Positions 34,393-47,420 of a stretch of DNA of 64,000 bases are shown one piece after another. Each line of letters opens with the position of its first letter. Within the stretch, counting starts at the first letter, position 1. Source of the DNA: Anas platyrhynchos (Eukaryota > Chordata > Aves > Anseriformes > Anatidae); NCBI RefSeq assembly GCF_047663525.1, contig NC_092592.1:20286001-20350000 (forward strand), written 5' to 3'. The position numbers were made by a program, and so were the translations under genes. The notes under the pieces are model-generated. The model saw only the letters and a program-made list of their open reading frames with translations. It was not told the origin of the DNA and did not search any database.

Positions 34393-36594
34393 ACTTTTTC
34401 TCGTCTGTGCCACGAGAGGGCAGGGGAACGCTTAAAACCGAGCGAGAGCTGCACCGCCACCGCCACCACTGATGGAAAACCTTTCCCGCTGCGCAGATTG
34501 CATTCAAGTAAATATTTCTGGTGTTGAGAACACAAACACTGCAGCTTGACCCCAAAAACACCAGCTGTCAAAATAGCTCTGGGCTTATCTCATCGCCTCC
34601 GATCCATAAAAAAAAATACTGTGCTAGCAATATCTCACACCTGACCGTCTGAGGGGTCACTAGTTTGAACTCCAAACACATGGGGAGCGGAGCTCCCGGC
34701 TCTGAAAGAGACTTGGGAAGGGAGAAAAGGGGCAGAGAGAAGCAGCAGCAGAACAAACAACTCCAGTAACAACTGAGGTGGATGGCATTCTTCTCATTCC
34801 CAGGCCTTAGAGGCTGATTCTGGATGTTGTAATGCGGTTTATGGAAAAGTGATTCTGTTTTGCAAGACATAGTTTGGAGGCTAGCACGAGATGGTTCTAC
34901 ACTGACATGAGGAAATGTTAAAAGGGAAGAATGTTATTAACCCCTAATAAAGTATTTTACTGGCATTGTGGCAAATGAATGCAACCTTTTTCAAGATTCT
35001 AGTTCACTTTTCTAGTTCACTATTCTCAAAACATCACAATAAATAAACAAACAAAACTTTTATTTTTTAAGGTATCTTCCATTCTGTGAGGCTTTAAAAT
35101 ACTTACTAAACTATATTGTTAGAGTAATCACCTAGACTACTGCAGAAATGCAGCCCAGCTGGAACATAGTGGTGGCTTAAGAGACTCCCAGCACCAGTTC
35201 CAGGCAGGAAGCAAGGATGAAGGTGCCACAAGAGCTTCAGGAGCACTTGGGAAAATGAAATTGCGAAGATTTTGATTGGGATATAAATGTTAACACCTCT
35301 GCTTCTTAAAACAAACAAGTCACTGTAAGATCTGCACAATTTAATTTACATACCTTATCAAAATAAGCCTCCCAGTACAATACTTAACACAATCCAAATG
35401 TTCCATCTCACTCCTGTATCCATACATGTTACTTTGTGATATCATTAAAACTAGCTTAGAATTGTAAGACTGAGCTGCCTTATATCAGTTATCACTTTGA
35501 ATCAGACAATTTTGTTTCATCTGTGTCTGCTATGCCCGATACTGTGGCAGTAAGCTTTTTGGGGCAAGGGGATGTGCTGGCAGGTAGTGGGGCTATGGCT
35601 CAGGGTGGCCCCCTCCCCTTGCACTTCCCAGCATCATGATTGCCATCCCTTTCACAAAGAGGGACATTCAGATGTCTTATACCCACAAAACTTGATGCAG
35701 TGAAAGACTCCTTGTAAAGAGTGCCTTTCAAAAACTATGTTAGGTAAATGCTGTGAGATGTTAAATGGACAGAGCTGGTAGGCCCTTCCAGAAGTGCAGC
35801 AGGATCCAGAAAATGGTGTGTCTTCATGGCATAGATCTCCATTCACCGTAAAGCCCAGGCAAAGAGTCTGTAACATGTAACCTCTATCCAGAAGAAATGT
35901 CTTTTATTCCAGTAGTTGTTGACTTGTTACTGAGGTGTAGAAAGTTGCCGGTCTATCACCTTTTGTTTTGGAAGATGAACGTCCCTTGTAACACACCTGG
36001 ACATTTACACAGTACAAGGCAAGGTGCAGAGAAAGATGAACCTAGAGGCACAGAGGGGGATGGGGGAAATTACAGTGCAAGAGAGGAGATAAGAGTTAGA
36101 AAAATGCAGATTGTAAACAAAGACAGTTCTGTTCTCAGGTCAGCCAAGTGGCTGCCGCTAAGACACAGTAACCCTAGGCTGTCACCTTTGAAATTTACTT
36201 GTCGCTCTGGTATGCAACACAAGAATGTGTGCTGTTTCATCATGCTCCATGCCTACACGCTTTTCCTAATAAATTTATTCCAAACTGTAAAAGCAGTGCC
36301 TTGTACTAATTGCCCTGCCTGCTGAAGGACCAAAAGGGAAGCTGAGACTTTGAAATAAGCTGTTTTTCTCTAGATGAGAAAAGTGAGAAATATAGATTCA
36401 GGACATTTGTCCTACTCATTCACAATATATGTAAAAAGCTTTCCTACTCCTGAACACATAAGAAAGTCTCCAAAGCACTTTGGAACCTGCATACTGGCAG
36501 ATAGCAGTGGCATTCCTTAGGTTTGCTCACTGGTCTTCAAATCTCCTGTCCTCAGTGCTGCTAGCATGCAGCAGCAGCCAAGACACCCTGGTAG

Positions 36595-36630
36595 CCCTCT
36601 CCCTCTCCCTCTCTCCTCCCCTCTCCTTCT
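36595..36630. repeat. Pyrimidine-rich (CCCTCT)n-like low-complexity tract
   Basis: Imperfect CCCTCT/CTCTCC units over about 36 bp. Confidence 0.85.
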
Positions 36631-39600
36631 ATAGATAAAAGAAATACTGTAATAGGAGCCACTTCTCCATCCACAACTACCATTTTTTATGTGGCAAAAA
36701 TATCAGTGGTCACCAAGATTAGTGGATTAGCAGGTTTAACTAAATTTCCTTTACCTAGAGTTAAACATTCAGCTGGGAGGCCGTTTAGAAGTGACCTGGG
36801 GGCTCAGATGTTACTCGGCGTGCTATATGTGCAGTAACGCTAGATGGCTGCACAGCCTCCGAGAAGGGGCTCTTGCCTTCAAGTTCAATTACGTAGCTTG
36901 TGGACCCAAAACATGCAAGGTGAGATGTGTTGATGAGTGAGGCAGGAGCGTGTTTGTGCGCAATCCCCTCTGTAGTAGTAGTAAACTAGTTCTCCTCTGA
37001 GCTGGCAGCCAGAGCTGCAGGGTACTAGGAACGGTGTTTGCTGATGGCTGGACTGAAGCTCTTCACCAAATGACAAAAATATCGTGCTGCAGTGAAGCAG
37101 CCTTCCTCCAGATTTGCTCCATCTCCACCAGCAGGAGCTGAACCACGTGTAAAGCAGCACCTGAGACACCCATTTCCAAGCTGGCCTTTCGAGTAACCTG
37201 AAATCCCCATAGCTGCAGAGAAAAGGGTGGGGTGTGCACAGAGAAGCAGAAACCTCCATGGGCAGCCGGCTTTAATCAGGTGTATTTGTTTGTTTCCAAA
37301 GACATCTAAATAACACCACCCACCATTCTGTACTTCAACATCTCAAGATTTTTCTGCACACATCTCACAGTTTTCTAGCTTCTGCTGCAGCATGCAGCCC
37401 AGACAAACCAGAACAGGATTAAGGTTGTCAGGGATAAGGATTGATAACGTAGTTCAGCAGGTAAGCAGTTCTCTTGGAGGGCAGGACCCTCCCTCAAAAA
37501 AGCTGCTGCAAAAGTGGCAAAAAAAAAATAAATTCACCACGTTCATCTGACCATTACAGTCAGCTCTTAACCCGGTGCTTGAATACAGACCGTATTCGTG
37601 CATTGCTTAAAAGATTGCTTGTGTTCACTATGATTAAATCTGGGTGTTACAGCACTTTCACTTGTAACTTAGAATACGATGTCTGTTAAGAAATGACAGT
37701 TTTATCCAGCTCATCACCTGGTCCAAATCTTTCAAGTGTAAGCTCTGCCAGCAATGAATTTCCTGACTTATAATCAGGTAACTGTAACAAAATCCTCTCC
37801 TAGTTTCTCTGACCACAAATGCCTACCTCTGCAATGATTTGTGGCTGTGCTTTCAGACAGGCACCAACTTTGTACATGACTGTATGAGAAGCAGAACTCA
37901 TCCCAATAACCTGCTACAAAACTCCAGGCTGTTCTTACCTGATGCAAACACATACTAGGATCAGATCTTAAAGCCTCATTTCCAGTCATCCCTGGAGTAC
38001 AAGGTGTATCCAGACCCTAGAAAGCATCCAATTTAGTTGGTCCCTAAACCATCTCCTTGCTTTTGTCTGCCAGAAATGAAAACATTACTGGTGAGGCAGA
38101 GAGGGAGAGCACAGCCTAAGATCTGTGGGGAGTTTGCAGGCTGTTTCTAAGGGATCTAGAAAAATGATCACAGGGTGCAACTTTGCAATTGCTGCACTGC
38201 AACCCATAGACATACAAGTCCAGAGAGCCTTCTCCTGCATTTGTACACACCAGCCCCCTGCTTCTCCTCATGGTCTGAGTCAACTCTGACCAGGAAAGAT
38301 TACATTTTTGAGCTGTCACATGAGACAATGACCTCTAAGTTATGGTAAAGAAAAACTGTTGTGAAACGTTTGCTGGCAGGCAAAGGGGGAACACAAACAT
38401 CGGTAGGCCAAATGTACCAAACATGCAGGTTGAGAGCTTGGTACAGGCTGAGAGCACAGAGAGAGGAGACACACGTGTGGGCATACACCAGCACTGATAG
38501 CATGCAAGTGTGTTCCAAGCACCATCCATCCGTGGGCAGCACACCAGTTCCTTCTTCTGTGGCTTTTGATCACTGATTCAGTCCCATCGCATGACAGCTG
38601 GTTTGCCTGAGATGACCAGTCTAGTTCTTTTGTAACTTCTTCAGAAGTGGGCTAGCATACAAGCTTTATCAGCAGGAAAATGTTCTCTACCCATCCATTT
38701 GTCATAACAAACACCAGGAAATGCTGCATTATTAGCCAGACCATGGTTTAACCCTGCAGTAAAGAGGACCAGAATCACATTGACATCACCCTGTGAGCCA
38801 CACCACAGCCATGGTGGAAAGAGACCTTTTGGTGCCATTGAGAACCTTTTCCTAGGGCACAGACAACACCTTTACCAAGCTCAGACTATCAGGGGAATCT
38901 ACATTATACATGCTTTTCCTGCAACTGTACTTATAAATGTAATTTACTTGAGCTTTGTAATACAGACAGGGCACAAAATTCACTTGGTTCACAGCTTGCA
39001 GAGAGCAAATGGAAGTTACTATCTCATTTGAAATCCCATTCCTTCAGATTCCTTTCAGTTTTTCAATGAGTCAGAAGGGGCTTGCACCCGGCAAGACAAC
39101 ACTGACCTCCCGCAGCAGGCAGCGATGTACCCAGAGCCGCTCTCCAGCCTGTTAAGTCCATTAGGTGCCAGAGATAAGGGACCAGGGAACCAAAAATGGC
39201 TCCCTGCAACCTGGGTGGGGTGCAGAGCTCAGCCCATAATGTATGCTTTTAGCATATCTTCGAAGAAGTTAAACTCCCTTCCCTCACACTCACCGCAGCA
39301 CAAAGGCATTTTGAATCCTACAAAAGGTATGCCAGAAAGCAAATTTCTTGCCAGCAATAAAGAAAATGAGGAATGTAATGTAGCTGGTCTGTTGGGCTCA
39401 AAGGGGGAGATGATTAATCACCAGTGAGGGAGTATGACTGTAGAGGGCAAGTCAGCGTCTCTGAGTATTTTGTTTTTCCTCCCCTCATCTCTTTCTCCTT
39501 TTAAAATGAATTTTAAGGTATTGTTTACAGTGGAGTCCTCTCTGCATGCTTTGGCATCTTGTCTGAATTCAGCAAGTCCGACCATCTCTGCCAGCATTCA

Positions 39601-42600
39601 GAAAACACCAGTCAACAAGATAGAGCCTTCCTTGAAGACAAACATGGGAACTTCTCTCAGAAGATTTTATGCTGTGATCTTCATCTTGAAAAGGCAGAAA
39701 TGCTAACAAAGACAGTGGTTTTCATTGAAAGGAAGGTAGTTTTCATTGGTAGCTTTGATAAAAAAAGTTTACCTACAGCTGCCTCTCTTGTGCAAACCCC
39801 CTCTTTAACCTCTGTGCTGGCTGCATAAGCAGAGCTCCCACAAGGACCTATAGATGCATCTAACTACTATGGACCTCACAGAACAGAGTGATGCTGGGTA
39901 AGAGATGATGCACTACAGACCAAGTGAGCTCACCCTCTGAGGGGCAAGTCTGTAGCATCCTAGGGTGCTGTGCGATGTAACACCAGTCCTTGGGGGCTAG
40001 CACTGACCTTTCTCTTTTCCTGAAGCACCAAATATTGGCACTAGGACCAAAGCAGGAATCACCAGAAGCTGTGAAGTTGGAGACACTACTGTGCAACTCA
40101 TACAAGCACAGATCATCAGTCATTACAGTACTCTGGTCACGTGGAAACAACACAGGATCAATAAATCTGGCTTGCAGCAAAAAGCCAAAGAAATCTGAGC
40201 ATTGTGGACGTACATAAATAGGTGCCAGACAGGAAGGCTTAGGACATATTGTACAGACTATTTGTAAAGACACGTTCCTGGTGTTCTGAGTCCATAAATA
40301 ATGTTTGCTAAAAAGTATTAGGTGCCTTCCCCAAGGGCTGCCAGAAAAATAAAATAAAAAAAAAAGCAGACCAGAAGGAGCTTAGGCACATTCCAGTTTG
40401 GGGAGGAGCAAGAGGCTGCGAAGACATCTCTAGCAGACTTATTACGGTACCTTTATGATATGTTTGTCTTTTCTTACCCGGAGGGCAAGGGTGGGGGAAA
40501 TACGATTCCTCGCACTGACTATGGTGGGGTTTGAATGCTGTATGAGTACAGACAGCACTCTTTTCTGTTTGAGCCACTCCTGCAAAGGTGTCTTGAGCTG
40601 GACTGACAGCAGCCAGAGGGGGTTCTGGCAGCTGCTCATATCCCAGGGAAGTGAGAGGTATGTGAACCCATCACATCAAACCCCGGAGAAAAGCAGGAGG
40701 AGCAAGGAGAGTGTTTGGATCTGTGCAAACAAATCTTTTCTCACTCCAGCACTGTTTACAAAGTTGATCCAGGGCAAAGCATCACCCCTTCAACCCAAAC
40801 AAAGAAGCATGATGCAGAGAGTACCACATATCTGCCAATGTCCCTGCTGTGATCCTGCATGGGCCTTGAAGCACTCACAGTGAAAGAAATGGATCATGAC
40901 AATAAAGGAGAGTTTTCTTTGCCTTATCGTCATATGCCCAGAAACTCCCATGAAAACTCTGCAGACTCCCAGTGCTGCTTCCCCAAACGCCTGTGCCTCA
41001 GGCCCAGGCTTGGTTACCCCTTTAATCCTGTGCAGGAGATCCAAGATCAAAGTTGGTGGGACTTGGTTTTGTTGCAGCTGTTCCCAGCACCGTGCCTGGA
41101 ATTTGGACAGCCGCTGGTTTGCATTCCTCAGCCATGGGGCAGCCAGATCTGACACTTCAGCGTTAACCCCCGGGTTTGGCATGGATTATGGTCTGGAGTC
41201 TGCCTCCTGAAGACTCCCCTGCCCGGTGGAAGACGGCCTTCACTGCAGTACCTTGGGCAGCTACACAGTTAAATGCTGTTTGGCCCATGGGCAGCAACAT
41301 CTCAGTGCCAAAGGAAGCGATCCCTACACAATCAGGAATCTTGTGGGATGGAAGGTGATCTATAACTGTCTGTTATGTTATCCCCGGGAGAGGGGGAAGA
41401 GAACTGAAAACATCAAACATTTACTGGAAAAAACAAGACCAGCCCTGTATTTAATCAAAACATTTTGTTTTGTTCCATTTGTAATCATTTCCATCCAATG
41501 AGCAAATATTTTAGTAATGAAAATGACAGTTTTCTTCCACAGGCAAACAAAATAAGTATTCGTGTCAGCTCGCCTACAATGCCACAGCGAAGGTGACATT
41601 TTTAATGCTGTGTTGAAACTTTCTTTACTTGTATTCCAGTAATACTAAGGGCATCAATTTAGGTTTAACAATCCATTGTGTTCAGTGCTGGAGGCTCTTG
41701 TTCGGGTGGTGGTGGGAAAACCAACCATTTGTGGGAAAGAAGCTGAAGTGACACTTCGTCTTCTCCTGAAGTCCATGAGAACATGACTGAATATGCCCAC
41801 AGCACTCCGAGCAAGGCAGTGCTTCCTAGCAGATGAGTACCAACCTGAGAGCCCGGGGGAGTTAAGTCTTTTGCCAGCAATGTTGGTACCCTGCATTCTT
41901 TATTGGAAACATTACTTACTGCTGGTAAAAGGGAAACAGGTAAAAAAATCCCTATTCCTGTACAGGACTTGATCTTATACTCAAAGGACAATCACAAAAT
42001 AGAAGCAATGAATTGCAGGTAGCTCTGTTTTAGTTTATGGAGACTTCATAGCAGCCAAAGGCTCTCCGTATGTTGTCCTTAATTATCATAGGTCCCTAAA
42101 GAGTTAGGAACAGTTAATGCAGATTTCCTATGACACCTGACTCCCCTCCCCTTTCTGTGCCTCAGGTACCTGAACTCTGTATTCCCCCTGAAAATAAATA
42201 AATACAAATAAATGGAAATAACCGTAGAGACTTTCTCTGCAAAACACATTGAGATCTACTGGTGAAAAAAGGCTCCCTGTTTTCATATACTGGGATATTC
42301 CTCCTCACTCTGCCCCTACTCCCTGAGCCCTCTCAGGCAGTGATCAGCAATCACAGTTGCATTTTCCTGGCCAGAAGAGGCCAATCATTTTCTCTCTGCT
42401 TACAGCTGACTTTGTTGTCCAAGTGAAAAGGGAGATGTAACTCACAGGCATCTCCTCTTGCTTTGACGTGGTTCTTTGCCCAAGTCCACCATGCACGTTT
42501 CTGCGCCATCATGGTGTAAGCCCTGCTTCCTTGTGCTGTCTCTGCACCTCACCCATCCATCCAAATGCAGTTTTTGTGCCCTCGAGCAACTCTATGGAGG

Positions 42601-43753
42601 AGTCAGCATCTGCCAACTGTGGTTTAATACTAATTAATGCAGGCTCCTCGCCATGTTCTGCTCCAGCTCACAACAACAGCACACTGATCACACACTTCTT
42701 TTTCACTGGCACATCTTATTACCCCAAGATCAAAATATCTCACTGAAATCCAGCTGCAGCACAGAGTTCAGCCGCCTTTCCCAGGGTGGTGTGGCAGTGT
42801 TGGCACCTCCTGAAGGAGCAGGAGTTTCTGCTGAAGACAGCAAGACATTGCAAGTATACGTGGTGATAGGAAAGGAGCAGCTGGTTTGGGGAAAAGGAGG
42901 AGGGCTTTGAAGAGCCACAGGCTCTTCAAACCACCTGGGAACACTGCCTGGGAAGCAACCCTGCAAAGATCAGGAGGCCTTTTTGCTGGCTGGTTGGATG
43001 GAGCAAGAACAGGGGTGCAATGCTTTCCCTTGCCGGCACCCAGATGGCAAGGGAGGGGAGGTTACTCCTTTTTTTTGCTAGGAGAAACCAGGGTGGCCAT
43101 AGCCCACTTGGCAGACCAGATCTTCATCCAAATACCAGGATGAAATCACAACTTTTGTCTGAGACATTCAGACCTGCTGGTCCCATTACTCATCAAGAGC
43201 TCCACCTTGTCCTCCCTTTGGGTACTGCTGACATTGTGAAATCTTTCCTCACCACAGCTCTTTCCACACAGTATTTTCTGTGCCAGCAACAAAGTCTGGT
43301 CTGGGAGGCCAGGAAATCTACAGAGCACCCTCCTTCTAATACTTTCAGCTAAATGTATGATGGTCTGCAAGAAGCTGAGAGTTTAAATTGATCAGTTGAC
43401 TGCAAAAATTTAGGATCTATGCCAAAGAATCCTCTGTAAACTCTAGGTAAATCAGAGTCGAGCGCTAACTACAATCTCTAGCCTGCCTAGCTCTGTCTGT
43501 CCTATGTTTCACTGACTTGCTCCACTCACAGCTTTAAAGTTTGCCCATGTTTCTCCTAGAGCTTTCTCAAAGTGTTTCTGAGCTACTAAATCCCAGTTTG
43601 ATTTAAATCTCTGTAAAAGTCCAGTTGTTTGGATACAGGGCTTTGGTTATTTTCATGTTTCATAGCCACCTGATCATTAGCTCGCATGCGGGGGGATGAG
43701 ATGATGCAGACTCACTTGTACATTTGCATCATGATGGATTTTCTCTAATAGTG

Positions 43754-43768
43754 TTTTTTTTTTTTTTT
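43754..43768. repeat. T15 homopolymer
   Basis: An uninterrupted run of fifteen T bases. No retroposon-like flank or target duplication is recognised. Confidence 0.9.
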
Positions 43769-45551
43769 ACAATTCTAAAGGTCATGAGACATTGCAAGCA
43801 TGAATTTACATATCCATAAAGGTTAAGGCCAGGAGGTGTATCAGTCAACAGAGTACATCGACCACCAAGAGAGGATAGCATATGAAGACAGAAGCCAGGG
43901 ATGTTCAGAGTTAAGGAATATTTTTATTCCAAGTGGACAAACACGTAACGCTACCTGCAAGGCTTGCTGATAACGATGTGCAGACGCTTGGGTTAGTGCT
44001 GGAGCCAGAAACGTTACACCAGATCTGACAGGGCTGTGGCTCCAGCAGCGCGGCAGTGCTCAGCACAGCTCAGCCCGCTCCCCTGCTGCAACGCAACCAC
44101 TCACCATGCCCCGAGCTTTCCTGTACCGGGGAATTACACTGCTCCACCTGTGTGACTCAGGCACGATCATTTTAGGAGGTATCAGCCAACAAAAGCACAA
44201 TGACAGCATCTCTAACTTATTACTGCAGATACTGTTAAAGCAGCTAGTGAGAGCAACACAGATAACAAGTGGCTCTGAAAACCTTTTAAATGAGCAAGAG
44301 CTCTCTCTTTAAACAAAATAAAGTCTCTAAGGTACAAGCACACAAACCTGTGCTACCTGCACAGGAACTTCCACAACTTATGCACCTCCACCAGCTTTCA
44401 TCTTTGCTTGGGCCAAATCACCCACAAACACAAGGACAACGGCAACAGAGGCTTGTTATTTCTGAGGATGCTGGTGCCTAGGGCAAATGTCTGCCTGCAG
44501 CACACTGCCCTCTGTGCCTGCCATCGGGGATGGCTGGAGGCACACTGGCCAGATATCTGCTGTTGAATAGGGACACCCCTCAGTAGAGCAGTTCTCTGGC
44601 ATCTCATCTGAGGGACCCTAACCTCCCTCACCTCCTCTTTTCCCTGGGTTGCTCCTTCCCCTTCCCTCCACGAGTCCTCCCCCAGCCTTATCACATTCCC
44701 TCCATTCCTCTCATCGCCCTCCTCTCTGCTTGCCTCCGAGGTCCTGCCAGCCCTGCCATGGGCCTCCAGGTCCCTTGCTTGCACCTCTCACATTGGGTTC
44801 ATGGATGTCACAGTGACAGGGTGGGGAAACCCAACCCTCCCACAGCTCTGAAGACCATATACACTCTCTACCCACCTTTGCTGTGCAAAGTACCACATAA
44901 CCCCCCGATTCTCGATGCTATCTCTTTGCCATAACTCAGTTTCCATAAACTCTCCTCCATTTATCCCTCACTGAAGCACGCTTATCTTATCTTGCAAGCC
45001 TGACTTGACACCAGGCAGTTTGGTGTTTATATGAAAAAAGGGTTCGGCTTTCACAACAGTTCAGCAGCCACAAGCAGAGCTAGATCTTCAGAACAGCTTA
45101 GCCTGCATTTTTGGGCACTAAAAGTTGCAGCCAGCTCTTCCCAGAGGGCTCGCTGTAATGGCGTGCTTTGAAAACACAGCTTTAAACATCCCCAAAACAG
45201 TTAGATGTGGGGCCTTTGTTGTAAAATCAGACTCCAGCCAGGTGCCTCCCTGCAGCCAAGCATAACTGGAGTCTGCTCTGCAGCCCTTGCAACCTTTCCC
45301 TTGTTCCGCTGCCTTCTGAGCTTATATGAACATGGGCTACCAGGGCAAATACGAGCCTAGCCCCCACCTGCTTCTGATTTTGACAGATGCGAACTTGACT
45401 GATGCAGTTTACAAACTTGGGACAATATTTTATTGTGTCTTTGCCTGTTCTGTCATATTAAAACTAACTCAGGAGCGAGCAAATTGTGCTGTGGGACTGC
45501 AAATCACTGACATTGAAGGCTGGGTCACCTGGAGGTCAGTATTCACTCTTG

Positions 45552-45584
45552 CTCTCTCTCTCTCTCTCTTTTTTTTTTTTTTTT
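45552..45584. repeat. (CT)n followed by poly(T) tract
   Basis: About nine CT repeats run into about 16 T bases. A CTGTTAAG follows, so it also resembles a long polypyrimidine tract before a splice acceptor, but no matching exon is recognised. Confidence 0.85.
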
Positions 45585-47164
45585 CTGTTAAGAGCACTGC
45601 CAGCAACTCTTTGGAAGGCACCAAAGAAAGCAATCTGTCCTTGTACAAATACAGAAATACATATGCCCATTATTTTTACCTGGCATGGAAAAATGCATGT
45701 TTTTTCCTCATCAGCTCAGTTCCCTTGGCTTTAAGTGAAGGGTTGTTACACAGCGACTGTTTTGTTGTATAACAGCTTGGTGACATCAGTCCTCCACACT
45801 ATAAGTTGCAGAGTGCTGTGGGGTCATGAAGTGATGTATCACAAACCTTCTGTTATTTCAGGATACGGAAATATCTCTCAAGCACTGCATATAGACTATG
45901 GATTCATCACGAGCCAACCTGGAAATTTCAGTCTGAATGGCAGTCTTAAATTAGAAGCACAGGGAAGTGTGCAGTGGAATAGCAGACTGTCTCCATTCAC
46001 CCCACACTAAACAGGAATACCAAGAGAAGCAGAGATTTATAGATAAAAGCACAAGTACCACTGCTAAGACAGAAGTTACAGAAGTCCTGGTCCCAAACCC
46101 CTGAAAGTCCTTGGTAGTATTTCATCTCCTTTAGTGGACTTGGATCCGGTCTGGACAGAGAAAGTATCACCAGTGTTCCCCATCCAGACCTAGAAGAGCC
46201 CTGCTCTGGGGTTAGTTTGAAGAGGGAAAAAAATGTCTCTTTATGATGAACTTTCCGGTGTTACTCTGGACAGCAGTGGTCACTCACTGCTCATAGAAAC
46301 ACCGAGTTCAGTGCAGACTCACAGCTTTAATGCCCAGGCACCTTTAGAGAGGAGACTCATTTCACCTCTTTTCATGGGCAGAAAGATGAAAAGTAGAGCT
46401 ATGGACCACTGTGCTCGGGAGGCAGGTGCTCAATGCTTGTGCCAAATTTGAGCTCCTGTGCCCTCTCGACTGCGTAAAAGAGGTGCTAGATGTGGGGCCA
46501 CATAACAGCACACACCTGCTGCTTGCACGCAGTCATGTACACAGACCATGGCGTAAGGTCCACAGTCACGTTACCGACTTGATTTCACAAACAGTGGAGC
46601 CAGAGATATCCTCCGGGATGTCCAGAGGAAATACACACCCAAGAACTGGATATCAGGGCTGTACACAAATGAAAGAGCACTGATCTGGCTTCAGCAAGAG
46701 AGTTTTTAAATAACAGGTTTGCAGAAACAGATGCTATTTGTAAAGTATGTCCTGGGGTTATCCAGACAAGTCTTTGGCTACTGAATACTACACCACCAAG
46801 GACAATAGTTTTCAACTTTTTTCGGTCAGGGAAGCCCTGTAAATTTTTATGGTGGAGATGAGGTCTTGTGAAGCATATTTAAACCCAGTCACAGTCAGCC
46901 TGATTTCCACAGTTACTTCTGACTACCAGAGTCACTAGGTCTACAGGAACTGGCACACACTGCTCCTGGCTTACCTTTTGGTATCTCTTTTAGTGGAAAA
47001 GTCCATGGAGCAACTTGGTGTGCTCATGGACAAGGATCTCCATTGCTGCCCTGAGCAGTGCCAATCATCTCGCTCCTGACCAGGTTTGCTGCAGCTCTTG
47101 GTTCCCAGTTTTCTTCTGGAGGAGCACAACAATGTATGCCCCCTCCAAGTGGTCAACTCTGTAA

Positions 47165-47420
47165 TCAAGCTGTGAAAGTATAATTATGAGCACAATTAAG
47201 GTGAAATATAGCTCTATTGAAGTCGGTGGGAGTTTTATTATTAACTAAAGTTTCACCTCTGTGTTTCGGGTGGATAGCTATCCCATTCGAGGAAAGAGGT
47301 GATTATTTAATCAAAACAACATTTATAATGCAATGCTTCTGTCATATTCAAGCCTTCAGGACATGTTTACTTTAATCAGTTCTAATTAAATCACTACACA
47401 AGAAAAATATTTAGTTCTCC
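47165..47420. other. AT-rich block, candidate conserved element or ancient repeat
   Basis: The block includes TTGAAGTCGGTGGGAGTTTT, a phrase resembling old CR1/L3-type 3' ends, followed by homeodomain-like TAAT/ATTA words (GTGATTATTTAATCAAAACA). It stands out from the GC-richer flanks. Both readings rest on pattern impression only. Confidence 0.3.

Noticed and set aside
35897..36325. A 142-codon plus-strand open frame
   Set aside because: Composition is not coding-like and there is no recognisable motif or splice context.
45552..45600. CT/T tract followed by TTAAG as a splice acceptor
   Set aside because: No exon with recognisable protein and no partner donor; a microsatellite explains it.
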